Shown here: positions 18,644 through 27,146 of the stretch, piece after piece | Numbering within the stretch: position 1 is the stretch's first letter | How the letters are laid out: each line of letters begins with the position of its first letter | Assembly: GCA_020850615.1 (NCBI GenBank) | Contig: JADZEI010000066.1 | Coordinates: 65,943 to 129,942, forward strand | Source: Dehalococcoidia bacterium | GTDB lineage: Bacteria; Chloroflexota; Dehalococcoidia; Tepidiformales; Tepidiformaceae | Length of the DNA stretch: 64,000 nucleotides | Direction of reading: 5' to 3' | Position numbers and translations under genes: made by a program | Notes under the pieces: model-generated | The model's database searches: none | What the model saw: only the letters and a program-made list of their open reading frames with translations | What the model was told of the DNA's origin: nothing

Positions 18644-19460
18644 TTGCGGTCCTCGGTTCTCGGACAGGTTCATCCGGGGGACCGGCACGGGTCGACCCTA
18701 CGACGGGCGCGACAGCCGCGGGGGCAGGCGCGCGCACCTTGATGAGGGGGTCGATTTTCAATGCCGGGAACCCGTACGTGACGATGTTGAAGCCGATGCC
18801 GACGATGCTGTTGACGACCCAGTAGAGGCTCACGCCGCTGGGGAAGCTCAACGCAAAGAACGCGAACATCAGCGGCATCATATACGCCATCATCTGCTGC
18901 TGTGCGCGTGCCCGTTCGTCGGTGGCGACCACGACGGTGGTCTTCGTCTGGGCCCACGAAGTGAGGCCCACGAGCGCGACCATGATGTAGTTGGGAGCTC
19001 GCAGGTCCATCCCGAGGAAGCTTTCGCTGATCGGGATGGCGTGCTGGACGAAGTCCCACTTGTAGAGGTGTCCGTTCAGTGCTTCCAGGGCCTCGGGCGA
19101 TTCCGGGAGCACCTTGCGGATGGACACGAAGAGCGCGATCAGGATGGGGAACTGGAGGAGCATGGGCCCGATGCAGCCGAGGGGGTTCACCCCCGACTCC
19201 CGGTACGCCTTCATGATCTCTTCCTGGCGCCGCTTCGGGTCGTTGTACTTCTTGTTGATCTCCTGGACGCGCGGCTGGATCCCCTGCATCGCCCGCGTCT
19301 GGTGGAGCTGGCGAATCTGCAGCGGGTACGTCGCGAGCCGGACGATGATCGTGAACGCGATGATCGCGAGCCCGAAGCTGCCGAACAGCAGCACGTTCAG
19401 GACAACGAGGAAGTTGATGAGGGGGTTGAGGAGGACGGTATCGAAGACGTCGCCGATCAC
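18597..19460 (-). CDS. yidC: membrane protein insertase YidC
   Basis: 287 residues of the short Gram-positive/Chloroflexota-like form, without the large periplasmic domain of enterobacterial YidC. Transmembrane segments lie near residues 13-40, 100-120, 155-175 and 195-235. The hydrophilic-groove Arg is in TIIVRLATYPLQIRQ, followed by the cytoplasmic coiled hairpin IQPRVQEINKKYNDPKRRQEE. The basic C-terminal tail (RSKRQNRRRR) probably contacts ribosomes. The GTG start at 19460 overlaps the stop of the upstream lipoprotein gene (GTGA). Confidence 0.96.
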   Translation of the reverse strand: MIGDVFDTVLLNPLINFLVVLNVLLFGSFGLAIIAFTIIVRLATYPLQIRQLHQTRAMQGIQPRVQEINKKYNDPKRRQEEIMKAYRESGVNPLGCIGPMLLQFPILIALFVSIRKVLPESPEALEALNGHLYKWDFVQHAIPISESFLGMDLRAPNYIMVALVGLTSWAQTKTTVVVATDERARAQQQMMAYMMPLMFAFFALSFPSGVSLYWVVNSIVGIGFNIVTYGFPALKIDPLIKVRAPAPAAVAPVVGSTRAGPPDEPVREPRTANGPGRSKRQNRRRRP

Positions 19461-20608
19461 CGGGCGCCTCCGGAAAGCGGCGTGACCTGCGTCGTCTCGC
19501 CGTTCGCGAGGAACATGTCGCCTTCGGTCGTGATCACCAACGCCTGGCCATCATACTCCGCCAGCCCAGCGCCGATGTTGCCCGATTCGAGGATCGGCAC
19601 CTTCCGGCCGGTGCCGTCGGCGAGCGAGATGAAGCTCACCGTGCCCGCGCGGTCCCCCACGACGAGCGTCTCTCCGAGGATGACGCCGCCGGACTTCACG
19701 CGGCTGTCCGCCTTGAACGGCTCGGGCCACTTCGGCTGGAACCCCGAATCGGTTATGTCGAGCGCATACACCCGGCCCTCGAAGTCGCCGAAGTAGACCG
19801 TGTTCCCCGCGACCGCGGGTTCCGTCCACACCCAGTCAGAGGCGTCGAACGGCTCGCCGACTGCGTTTCCGGTGGTCGCGTCGAGGAGGATCACCTGGTT
19901 GTCGAGCGTCCCAAGGAACAGACGCCCGCCGGGGAGCTCCGCGAGCGAGGTGATGGCGCCCTCAGTCGAAAATGGCTCCGACCATGCCCTGGAGCCGTCC
20001 GACAGGTTCAGCGCGTGCACGTCGCCCTGCATGCTGGCCGTGTAGATCGTGTCCTCCGTGACCGCGACCGGGGCCCAGATGATGCCGCCCACGTCGACTC
20101 CGCCACGTGCCCAGCCATCCGCCGGCGCCCCGTCCGCCTTCTTGAGGGCGTGCACGTGGCCGTCATCGGTCGCGAAGACGAGGACATCGCCCTGGACGAC
20201 GGGCCCGTCGAGCACCTTGCCGCTGAACGACTCCAGCTTCCAGCGGATGCTGCCGTCCGCGAGGTTCAGGGCGAAGATTTTCCCCTCGTAATCGGCCACG
20301 AAGACGACATCGTCGGCCTCATCTGATTCATTCCCCAGGTCGACGACCGGCTGGCCATAGAACGCCTTCGTGGAGATGTCCTCCTGGTCGGCGAAACGGT
20401 CCTTATCGGGGAAGCGCCAGACGACGCTGCCGGTGGCGAGGTCGACCGCGGAGATGCGGCCCTTCTGGAGGGAGACGTAGGCGATGGACGAGTCTGCGGG
20501 CACTTCGGGCGCGGCCCAGCCTTCCGGGTTCTTGACGCCGGTGCAACCTGCGGCGAAGAGGGCGAAGGCGAAGATGAAGGTCGCTGCGAGTGCGACGCGT
20601 CTGCTCAC
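19457..20608 (-). CDS. PQQ-repeat beta-propeller lipoprotein
   Basis: 383 residues: a signal peptide with lipobox (FALFAAGC) and then seven or so PQQ/BamB-like blades. Typical blade strings are GKIFALNLADGSIRWK, GDVHALNLSDGSRAW and GRVYALDITDSG. The fold is like BamB, the outer-membrane assembly scaffold. Here it is translationally coupled to yidC, so a role in membrane or exported-protein assembly is a reasonable inference. The usual order rpmH-rnpA-yidD-yidC is thus interrupted by this gene and by about 700 bp of repeats and parS sites. Start GTG 20608 gives the complete signal peptide. Confidence 0.9.
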   Translation of the reverse strand: MSRRVALAATFIFAFALFAAGCTGVKNPEGWAAPEVPADSSIAYVSLQKGRISAVDLATGSVVWRFPDKDRFADQEDISTKAFYGQPVVDLGNESDEADDVVFVADYEGKIFALNLADGSIRWKLESFSGKVLDGPVVQGDVLVFATDDGHVHALKKADGAPADGWARGGVDVGGIIWAPVAVTEDTIYTASMQGDVHALNLSDGSRAWSEPFSTEGAITSLAELPGGRLFLGTLDNQVILLDATTGNAVGEPFDASDWVWTEPAVAGNTVYFGDFEGRVYALDITDSGFQPKWPEPFKADSRVKSGGVILGETLVVGDRAGTVSFISLADGTGRKVPILESGNIGAGLAEYDGQALVITTEGDMFLANGETTQVTPLSGGAR

Positions 20609-21180
20609 CCGGCCATGGTACGAAGGGATGGCCGAACGGCATAGCGGCGCGGCGAGACCAGGTACTGCGACCGCCATGCACGACATAACGTGAGTGGCGC
20701 TCGTGGGAATGTGTTCCCCGGGGGCGCCAACGCGAAGCGGTAGTCCGCCGAGCCCAGCCTCGGCCGGGCGTCTAAGCCAACCGGATGCCATCGCAGGCAG
20801 CTCAGGCGTGAGGAGCGCCGGGCCACCGCGCCAGCGCGCGCGACTGGGCACCTTGGGCGCAGCCGGCGCCCCTTGTGGGCGCGAGCGTCAGCCGAACGCC
20901 TGTTGCATCGAGGGTTCCCCACCCGGCGACGCAGCATCCTCGCAGCGCCCGTGGATCAGTAGCGCGCGCGTGAGCAAGCGCTCGGCCGCGCCCCGGTTCA
21001 TACGTCTGGGCCAGCAGGCGATGCGGCCGACCCGCATGCCACGGCGTTGTCCCGGGCGCAGCCCTATGGCGCGCGCCCACGCCCAGGAGGACGCGACGCC
21101 ACCAGGGGCCGTTCGGACGCTTAGATTCGCCGCCAGGTCCCGAGCGCCGACGGGCGGAGCCCGGATTCCGTCCGTGCGCC
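20609..21180. repeat. REP cluster upstream of the lipoprotein-yidC operon
   Basis: REP-B at about 20737-20790 (ccgccgagcccagcctcgg), REP-C at about 20862-20905 and a REP-E-like copy at about 20955-20995. The promoter of the PQQ-yidC-jag operon must lie in or beyond this stretch, but I cannot pick one. No gene seen. Confidence 0.7.
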
Positions 21181-21195
21181 GTTTCACGTGAAACG
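21180..21195. promoter_or_regulatory. parS: parS site 1
   Basis: The core GTTTCACGTGAAAC is a perfect palindrome matching the conserved ParB binding site. The outer bases (C...G) differ from the T...A consensus. Confidence 0.92.
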
Positions 21196-21216
21196 ATGGG
21201 CCCCCGCCCGCGCTGC

Positions 21217-21232
21217 TGTTTCACGTGAAACA
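21217..21232. promoter_or_regulatory. parS: parS site 2, perfect consensus
   Basis: TGTTTCACGTGAAACA is the exact 16-bp bacterial parS palindrome, 37 bp from site 1. Confidence 0.97.
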
Positions 21233-21286
21233 TGGGGCACACGGGTGGCTGCAGCGCGCCGCACGGACTCGCCGGAGCCGCACCAG

Positions 21287-21302
21287 TGTTCCACGTGAAA
21301 CA
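21287..21302. promoter_or_regulatory. parS: parS site 3
   Basis: TGTTCCACGTGAAACA is the parS consensus with the common T/C change at position 5. It ends one base before the yidD stop codon. Confidence 0.95.
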
Positions 21303-21515
21303 CTAGGGAACCGGGTCCACGCCCCTTCCGCCGCCCGGCCGGCAGCGCGACAGGCGCTTCACCGCCAGCCAGCTCCCCTTGCACGCGCCGTACCGCTCCA
21401 CGGCCTCGTATGCGTACCGCGAACAGCTCGGCTCGTACCGGCAGGACGGCGGCAGCATCGGCGAAATCGTCGCCTGGTAGCCCCGGATCAGCTTCAGGAC
21501 GAGCCACCGCATCAT
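21303..21515 (-). CDS. yidD: membrane protein insertion efficiency factor YidD
   Basis: 70 residues with the family signature [15 protein letters not shown] and the opening [13 protein letters not shown]. It is a small amphipathic inner-membrane-associated protein linked to YidC-dependent insertion. The first ATG (21515) overlaps the rnpA stop (ATGA). A second Met follows directly, so either may start. Confidence 0.95.
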   Translation of the reverse strand: MMRWLVLKLIRGYQATISPMLPPSCRYEPSCSRYAYEAVERYGACKGSWLAVKRLSRCRPGGGRGVDPVP

Positions 21516-21856
21516 TTCGCACGCCCGCCCAGGTAGCCGGACCGCCGGAGCGCCGCCGCCAGCCCGTCGCGGATGCGGGCGAACTCGGCATCGAGCACCG
21601 CAGGCCGCGCCGTCACGATAACGTCCACCGGCGAGTCGAACCCCAGCAGCCGCGCTGCTTCCTTCAAGCGCCGCTTCACGCGATTCCGCACCACCGAGCT
21701 CTTCGAGAGCTTCTTCCCCACCGCAAATCCCCACCGCGCGTGCCCAACGCCGTTTGGCCGCACGCGGACAACGAAAAGGGGACCGCCAATGACGGTCCCC
21801 TCCTGGTACACCTGGTCGAACTCCGGGCCCTTCTTCAGGCTCCGGGAACGATCCAT
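21512..21856 (-). CDS. rnpA: ribonuclease P protein component
   Basis: 114 residues. It is the protein subunit that helps the RNase P RNA cleave tRNA 5' leaders. The family motif ([24 protein letters not shown]) is complete, with its basic helix. Start ATG 21856 is two bases after the rpmH stop, so rpmH-rnpA-yidD form one tight operon. The longer open frame upstream is the antisense-shifted part of rpmH. Confidence 0.97.
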   Translation of the reverse strand: MDRSRSLKKGPEFDQVYQEGTVIGGPLFVVRVRPNGVGHARWGFAVGKKLSKSSVVRNRVKRRLKEAARLLGFDSPVDVIVTARPAVLDAEFARIRDGLAAALRRSGYLGGRAK

Positions 21857-21858
21857 CG

Positions 21859-22002
21859 CTACACCATCGTCAGCCGCTTGCGGCCGCGCAGCCGCCGCGC
21901 CTTCAGGACGAGCCGGCCGGCCCGCGTCGACATCCGCTGGCGGAAGCCATGGACCCTTGAGCGGTGCCGGGTGTGGGGCTGGTAGGTGCGCTTCGTCGCC
22001 AT
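21859..22002 (-). CDS. rpmH: 50S ribosomal protein L34
   Basis: 47 residues: starts [20 protein letters not shown] and ends RGRKRLTMV, with the universal L34 core [18 protein letters not shown]. The whole protein is basic. It is the first gene of rpmH-rnpA-yidD. In most bacteria dnaA lies next to it on the other strand; here a lytic transglycosylase gene ends 65 bp upstream on the same strand instead. Confidence 0.97.
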   Translation of the reverse strand: MATKRTYQPHTRHRSRVHGFRQRMSTRAGRLVLKARRLRGRKRLTMV

Positions 22003-22066
22003 GGCGAACTCCAATCTGAATCAACGTGAAGAGACAGGGTACCGCACCCGAACGTCAATGGCGAAT

Positions 22067-24346
22067 TCACTCACCACGCCATGCGCGCAGGTAATGCGCG
22101 TAGTTCTCCATCGCGATCACCACGTAGTTCCGCGTCTCGTTGTACTCCACGGCCTCCACGAAGTCGGCCATCGGTTGTCCCTGGACGCGATCGACCCACC
22201 GCGCTGCGGCGACGGGGCCGGCGTTGTACGCCGCGAGAGCATAGTACGGGCTCCCGAACTTCCGGAGCTGCCCGCCGATGTAGTCCGCGCCGAACGCCAG
22301 GCTCACCGAGGGCCGGAACAGGTGTTCCGGATCGAAGCCGTCGTACCCCATCGACTGCGCGATCGCTTCACCGGTCACGGGGATGACCTGGGTGAGCCCC
22401 AGCGCGCCCGCGTGCGACCCCGCATCCGCATCCCAGTAGCTCTCCGTCCGGACCAGCGCGGCCAGGTAGAGCGGGTCGATGTTGTTCGTCCGGGCCACAC
22501 GGTCGACCGTGGCGACATAACGTAGCGGATAGGCCACCCGCAGGAGCGCCGGCGGCACCTCGTGCGAGGCCGCGCCCATCGCCTGCCGGAGTTGCACCGC
22601 GAGGCCTGCGGCCGTGCTGGCCAGCCCGGCCTCGTGCGCGGCCCGCATCGCCCGCGCCGTCGACCAGGCGTCGCCGTCGACGACGGTGGCGAGCACCTCG
22701 GTGTCCGCCGCGTCCACGAGGCCGAGGGCGGCGAGCTCCGGTGCAGCTGTTGCGGCGGCGTCGAGCGTCCCCGGGCCTGCCTTCGCAGCCACCCAGGCAC
22801 CGATCGCTCCCCAATCCGGCGGTCCGCCGGCGTCGACCGGCTGGTAGTCCACATTCGGTGAACCACCCTGCCCGAGCCGGATGCGCGCCTCGGTCGCATA
22901 GAAGTCGAGTGGCCCGGCATCGATGGCGGCCCCGTACGAGCTGCGCGCGCCGTCCGCATCGCCGACGTCTTCGAGCGCGCGCCCCTGCCAGTAGAGCAGC
23001 CGTGCCTGCGGCGGCACGCCGAGCCCTTCCCACGTGGCGATAGCGCCCTGTGGGTCGCCCGCCGCGAGGAGCGTGTACCCGGCGCGGAAGGCCGACTCGG
23101 ACGTGAATTCGCCGTCCGGGCCGCCGCTGACCAGCGCGGCGTACCGCGCCGACGCATCGGCCGGCCGGTCGAGCGCCTCCGTGACCCGCGCGGCCCAGTA
23201 CGCCGCGCGGTGCGCGTAGGTGCCGCCCGCGCCCGCCGCGGTCGCGGCGTCGTAGGCAGCGACCGCGTCCTCCAGGCGCCCCAGGTCCTCGTACGCGGCG
23301 CCGAGGTAGAACCACCGGAACGACGCGTCGAACGCGGTCAGCCCTGCTTGCTGCACGGCGGGTTCGAGGACGGCCACGGTGGCGTCGAGCTGCCCGTGGC
23401 GATACCGCACCAGGCCCTCCTGGCCGGGGTCCACCCCCGCGCCTTCTTCGGCGAGCCGCGCAATGGCGAGCGGAGCCTGCCGCGAGCCGGGGAAGTTCGC
23501 CACAACCGAGGTCAGCTGCGCGACGAACGTCGCGGAATCGCCCGCTGCGAGCGCTGCCTCGGCCAGCGCGGCACGGTCGGCGGGCCCGCCGGTCACGTTC
23601 ACGATGGCGACGAGCAGGTCGAGCTCCGCCGCGGAATCGTCCGCGGCCCGCGCGAGCGCCAGCCGCTCGCGGAGCGCCGTCTCGCGGACCGAGGGCGGCG
23701 TCCCGGGCTTCGCCACGAGCGTGGCCCAGAGCGCTTCCGCTGCGGCACGGTCGCCCGCGCCCCCGACGGCGCGCGCGTACTGCGCATCGATAAAGGGCTG
23801 GAGCGCCCCCGATTGCCCGCTTTCGGCCGCCGCCTTCAGCGCGTCGACCGCGCCTGCGAAGTCGCCGGCGTCGTTCAGGCGCAGCCCGAGCAGGTACGCG
23901 GCCTGCCCCGCGAGCGCGCTACCGGGCACTGCCTCGCCGGCCGCGCCGCGGAGCCGTTCGACCGCCGCCAGGGGGTCACCGGCGCGCCCGAAGGCGATGC
24001 CGGCGCCGAGCAGGGCTTCCGCCCGGGCGGACGGTTGCGCCGTTGCGATGCGGTCGAAGTCGGACGCGGCCTCTTCGTAGCGGCCCTCCTCGAGCTTCGC
24101 GCGGGCCTCGCCGATCTCGGCGGTCGAGGGCGTGACGGCGTTGCCGGGCGTGGGCGTTGCGGTGCCCACGGCCGGTGGCGGCGAGCTCGCCTGGGTCTCC
24201 GACGGCGCGGCCGTCGCGGTTTGAGTTGGGCTCGCGGTGTCCTTCCCGCCGCCGGAACAGGCGCCGAGGAATAGGGCAACCGCAGACAGCACGGCGATGG
24301 CGGGGGGCGCCGCCGTGACGGATTTGAGATTGCGTATGGAGTGCAC
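22067..24346 (-). CDS. soluble lytic murein transglycosylase lipoprotein with TPR-like repeats
   Basis: 759 residues. A lipoprotein signal (LFLGACSGGG) and a Thr/Pro spacer come first. Then about 450 residues of Ala-rich helical repeats follow (YEEAASDFDRIATAQPSARAEA and similar), like the superhelical U/L domains of Slt70. The C-terminal SLT domain has the catalytic Glu in VRTESYWDADAGSHAGALGL, followed by QVIP, and the late motif YYALAAYNAG. It cleaves peptidoglycan glycan strands to 1,6-anhydro products at the cell envelope. Single gene, divergent from alr across 77 bp. Confidence 0.94.
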   Translation of the reverse strand: MHSIRNLKSVTAAPPAIAVLSAVALFLGACSGGGKDTASPTQTATAAPSETQASSPPPAVGTATPTPGNAVTPSTAEIGEARAKLEEGRYEEAASDFDRIATAQPSARAEALLGAGIAFGRAGDPLAAVERLRGAAGEAVPGSALAGQAAYLLGLRLNDAGDFAGAVDALKAAAESGQSGALQPFIDAQYARAVGGAGDRAAAEALWATLVAKPGTPPSVRETALRERLALARAADDSAAELDLLVAIVNVTGGPADRAALAEAALAAGDSATFVAQLTSVVANFPGSRQAPLAIARLAEEGAGVDPGQEGLVRYRHGQLDATVAVLEPAVQQAGLTAFDASFRWFYLGAAYEDLGRLEDAVAAYDAATAAGAGGTYAHRAAYWAARVTEALDRPADASARYAALVSGGPDGEFTSESAFRAGYTLLAAGDPQGAIATWEGLGVPPQARLLYWQGRALEDVGDADGARSSYGAAIDAGPLDFYATEARIRLGQGGSPNVDYQPVDAGGPPDWGAIGAWVAAKAGPGTLDAAATAAPELAALGLVDAADTEVLATVVDGDAWSTARAMRAAHEAGLASTAAGLAVQLRQAMGAASHEVPPALLRVAYPLRYVATVDRVARTNNIDPLYLAALVRTESYWDADAGSHAGALGLTQVIPVTGEAIAQSMGYDGFDPEHLFRPSVSLAFGADYIGGQLRKFGSPYYALAAYNAGPVAAARWVDRVQGQPMADFVEAVEYNETRNYVVIAMENYAHYLRAWRGE

Positions 24347-24423
24347 GACCCGGATGCTAGGCAGCAGGGAAGAGGCGCGTCAAAGGCACGCACTTTCCAT
24401 AACGCAAGGCGGCTTTACCTCCC

Positions 24424-25617
24424 TTGACCGATCCCACCCCGCCCGCCGCTACCGCCGAGCCCGCAAACGCCACCGCGGCCGGCCTTCGGCTCGAAGATGT
24501 CACCAGGTCGCTGAACGCCTGGGTCGAAGTCGACCTCGACGCCCTCGCCGGGAACGTGCGGGCGCTGCGCGAGACGGTCGGCCCCGGGGTCGAGCTCATC
24601 GCCGTCGTGAAGGCGAACGCCTACGGCGCCGGCGTCGAAGGCGTCGCGCCCGCGCTCGAAGCGGCCGGCGTCGAGCGCTTCGCTGTCGTCTGGGCGGCCG
24701 AGGCGCTGAACCTGCGGCGGCTCGGCATCACGCGGCCAATCATCGTCCTCGGCCACGCCTTCCCCACCGACGCGGAGGCGGCCGTCGCCAACGGCATCAC
24801 GCTCACGGTGCACTCGCCGAAGCTGGCGATGGCCGTTTCGAAGGCGGCGCGCAAGGCCGGCACCCGCGCGCGCGTCCACATCCAGGTCGACAGCGGCCTC
24901 CACCGGGACGGAGTCACGCCCGACCAAGCGGTCGCCCTCGCCCACCTGATCTCCGGGCTGCCCGGCGTCGAGCTCGAAGGGCTGAGCACGCACATGGCCA
25001 ACGCCGACGAGGAGGACGACTCGTTCGCGGACGAGCAGGGCCGCGTCTTCCGCGCCGCGCTGGAGCAGCTCGACTGGGTGCCGTACCGCCATGCCGCGAA
25101 TTCTGCGACCGCCATCCGCCGTGGCGAGCTCCGCTTCGGCGGCGTCCGCATCGGCCTCGCGATGCACGGCGTGCTCCCGCCGAACACGGCCGACCCCGGC
25201 CTGGCACCCGTCCTGTCGGTGAAAGCGCGGCTGGCCCGCGTGGTCGACGTCGCGCCGGGCGAGGGCGTGAGCTACGGGCTGACCTGGCGCGCCGAGCGCC
25301 CGTCCCGCGCCGGCCTGGTGCCCATCGGCTACGCGGACGGCTGGTCGCGCCATCTTTCGAACCGGGGCGAAGTGCTCGTCGGCGGTCGCCGCTGCCCGAT
25401 GATTGGCCGCGTCTGCATGGACCAGTTCCTCGTCGACGTAACCGAGCTGCCCGGCGCGGCCGAAGGCGACGAAGCCGTCCTCCTCGGCGCCCAGGGCAGC
25501 GAGCGCATCACCGCCGACGACGTCGCGGCCCGCTCCGGCACCATCTCCTGGGACGTTCTCGCCTCGCTCCAGGCCCGCCTCCCGCGCATCTTCCACCGCG
25601 GCGGCATCGTCCAGTAG
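24424..25617 (+). CDS. alr: alanine racemase
   Basis: The PLP-dependent enzyme making D-alanine for peptidoglycan. 397 residues. The PLP Lys is in AVVKANAYGAG (about residue 63). The second catalytic Tyr is in GVSYGLTW, and the C-terminal beta domain has IGRVCMDQFLVDV. The N-terminal 30 residues are a poorly conserved Ala/Thr/Pro tail. The start is uncertain: TTG 24424 has no clear ribosome site, and no ATG or GTG lies between it and the conserved part. A large inverted repeat follows the gene. Confidence 0.95.
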   Translation: MTDPTPPAATAEPANATAAGLRLEDVTRSLNAWVEVDLDALAGNVRALRETVGPGVELIAVVKANAYGAGVEGVAPALEAAGVERFAVVWAAEALNLRRLGITRPIIVLGHAFPTDAEAAVANGITLTVHSPKLAMAVSKAARKAGTRARVHIQVDSGLHRDGVTPDQAVALAHLISGLPGVELEGLSTHMANADEEDDSFADEQGRVFRAALEQLDWVPYRHAANSATAIRRGELRFGGVRIGLAMHGVLPPNTADPGLAPVLSVKARLARVVDVAPGEGVSYGLTWRAERPSRAGLVPIGYADGWSRHLSNRGEVLVGGRRCPMIGRVCMDQFLVDVTELPGAAEGDEAVLLGAQGSERITADDVAARSGTISWDVLASLQARLPRIFHRGGIVQ

Positions 25618-25622
25618 GTTCC

Positions 25623-25773
25623 CCGTTGTCCGTTGTCCGTTGTCCGTTGTCCGAAGGGAGTCTCGCCCAGTCCCGGGGCCCGGTCACTGACATGGGCCGC
25701 GGTGCGCGCCCGCGTGCGTCGGCCGGAGACGGATGGGGCGATTCGGACAACGGACAACGCAGAACGGACAACG
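25623..25773. repeat. inverted pair of heptamer arrays
   Basis: Left array 25623-25653 reads CGTTGTC four times, starting six bases after the alr stop. Right array 25743-25773 is its reverse complement (GGACAACG repeats). About 90 bp of non-repeated sequence lies between. The two could form a hairpin of about 30 bp with mismatches. Confidence 0.85.
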
Positions 25774-25776
25774 AAA

Positions 25777-25821
25777 CCCCGGCCCCGGCACGCGAGGGGG
25801 ATCGGTGCGCCGGGGCCGGGG
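25777..25821. terminator. long GC hairpin between convergent genes
   Basis: A perfect 13-bp stem (CCCCGGCCCCGGC / GCCGGGGCCGGGG) with a 19-nt loop lies between alr and the convergent small gene at 25882. It is probably a bidirectional terminator. A 14-bp direct repeat (cgcgagggggatcg) occurs in the loop and again at about 25841. Confidence 0.6.
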
Positions 25822-25881
25822 TAGGAGAGGAACGGCCGCCCGCGAGGGGGATCGGGAGGACGGCCGGTCACCACATGGTTG

Positions 25882-26094
25882 TTACCGCGCCTGCGGCTGG
25901 CTTGCGGGTTCGAACCCCGCTTCGGGCAGCTCGACCCAGCCTGTGAGCGCGACCCGCAGCCGTTCGCCCAGGGCGAGCCGGCGGCGGTGATACCGGTACT
26001 CGTGCAGCTCGCGCAGGCGGGCTGCCGTCACCCAGTCCCGCTGCAGGTCCTGGATGCGCGCTTCGGCGTGACTCTGGAGGTCGATGGATTGCAT
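25882..26094 (-). CDS. small hypothetical protein
   Basis: 70 residues, rich in Arg, Glu and Leu, and mostly helical in appearance (SHAEARIQDLQRDWVTAARL). ATG 26094 has a good ribosome site (GGGAG, seven bases upstream). It resembles the short helical proteins of high-GC bacteria with the pattern heptad-Arg-Asp-Leu, whose function is unknown to me. The C-terminus (EAGFEPASQ) is encoded by DNA that reads as a tRNA T-arm on the other strand, so the last residues could be accidental. Confidence 0.55.
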   Translation of the reverse strand: MQSIDLQSHAEARIQDLQRDWVTAARLRELHEYRYHRRRLALGERLRVALTGWVELPEAGFEPASQPQAR

Positions 26095-26274
26095 TGGTGT
26101 GCTCCCGTGCAAGATTCCCGACCCCCGAGGCCATGACCGTACCCGCGCCACGGTATCCCGCACTATGAACGCTCTCACACTGCGAAACCGCGCCGCCGCA
26201 GCGCCGCTCTCCGACTGATGACTGAGGACTGCCGCCCCGGGCCTGCCGTACACTTCGCCGCGACGGAGGAACTG

Positions 26275-26970
26275 ATGACGACCCCCACGCAGCCCGAACA
26301 GCTCATCGCCGACCTGCCCCTGCTCGCGCGCCTGCCCCCGGAAGACATGCGCGCGCTCGCTTCGAAGGGCCGCATGCGTAGCTTCCCCTCGGGCACCACG
26401 ATCTTCTCCGAAGGCGAGAAGGGCGATTCGCTGCACGTCGTCGTCGATGGCCGCGTGCGGATCACGGTCACCAGCGGCTCGGGCGACGAAGCGACGGTCG
26501 CGATGGTCGGGCCGGGGGACTGCTTCGGCGAGTTCTCGCTGCTCGACGGCCGCCCCCGCTCCGCCTCCGCTATCGCCTCCGCGCCGACGAAGACGTTCAT
26601 GGTCACGCGCGACGCCTTCCGGGAGTGGGTGAGCGAACGGCCCGGCGCGGCGCTGGCCATCCTCGAGACGCTGAGCCTGCGCCTCCGCCGCACGGACGAG
26701 ACCCTGGCCGACCTCGCGTTCCTGGACCTGGCGCACCGGCTGGCGAAGCAGCTCATCACGCTCGCCTCGATGCACACGGCCGACGGCCCGCCGAAGATGG
26801 AACCGCCCATCCGGATCGCGGTCACCCAGGGCGAGCTCGCCTCCATGCTCGGAGTGAGCCGCGAAAGCGTGAACAAGCAGCTGAACCAGTTCATGCGCGA
26901 AGGCTGGCTCACCCTCAGCCGCGGCGCCGTCATCCTCCAGAAGCCCGAAGCCCTCCGCACGTTCGCGTAA
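26275..26970 (+). CDS. Crp/Fnr family transcriptional regulator
   Basis: 231 residues. A cyclic-nucleotide-binding domain comes first (FPSGTTIFSEGEKGDSLHVVVDG, then PGDCFGEFSLLDGRPRSASA), followed by the dimer helix and a C-terminal Crp-type HTH (TQGELASMLGVSRESVNKQLNQ). The phosphate-binding loop GEFSLLDGRPRSA is the Crp type, so a cyclic nucleotide effector is likely. No Fnr-type Cys cluster is seen. ATG 26275 has GGAGG six bases upstream and is preferred over the frame's earlier ATG at 26218. Targets are unknown. Confidence 0.94.
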   Translation: MTTPTQPEQLIADLPLLARLPPEDMRALASKGRMRSFPSGTTIFSEGEKGDSLHVVVDGRVRITVTSGSGDEATVAMVGPGDCFGEFSLLDGRPRSASAIASAPTKTFMVTRDAFREWVSERPGAALAILETLSLRLRRTDETLADLAFLDLAHRLAKQLITLASMHTADGPPKMEPPIRIAVTQGELASMLGVSRESVNKQLNQFMREGWLTLSRGAVILQKPEALRTFA

Positions 26971-27035
26971 GGCGCGGGGCGGCGGGTGGGCGCCGAACAG
27001 GCCGCGCAGCCGTGTATTGGTGGCCCTGCAGGACG

Positions 27036-27103
27036 CGCGCAGCGGTAGTCCGCCGAGCCCAGCCTCGGCGGAGCGTCTAAGCCCAACGGATGCCTCATCG
27101 AAG
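27036..27103 (+). repeat. REP-B copy upstream of the first RAYT gene
   Basis: GTAG at about 27045 is followed by the palindrome CCGCCGAG-cccagc-CTCGGCGG (one mismatch in the flank) and the tail gcgtctaagcccaacggatgcc. It is in the same orientation as the transposase gene that starts 43 bp further on; the two copies after the gene are inverted. Confidence 0.85.
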
Positions 27104-27146
27104 GTGGGCCCCGAACCAGCGACTCTCACGGTGGTAGGCTTGCGCC

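Noticed and set aside
25838-25928. Possible tRNA on the plus strand: perfect T-arm (GCGGG-TTCGAAC-CCCGC) at about 25904-25920 followed by TTCGGGCA
   Set aside because: No matching 5' acceptor strand, D-arm or anticodon arm upstream; the only GCCCG start gives 91 nt with two acceptor mismatches. The stretch also lies within a small minus-strand gene that has a good ribosome site.
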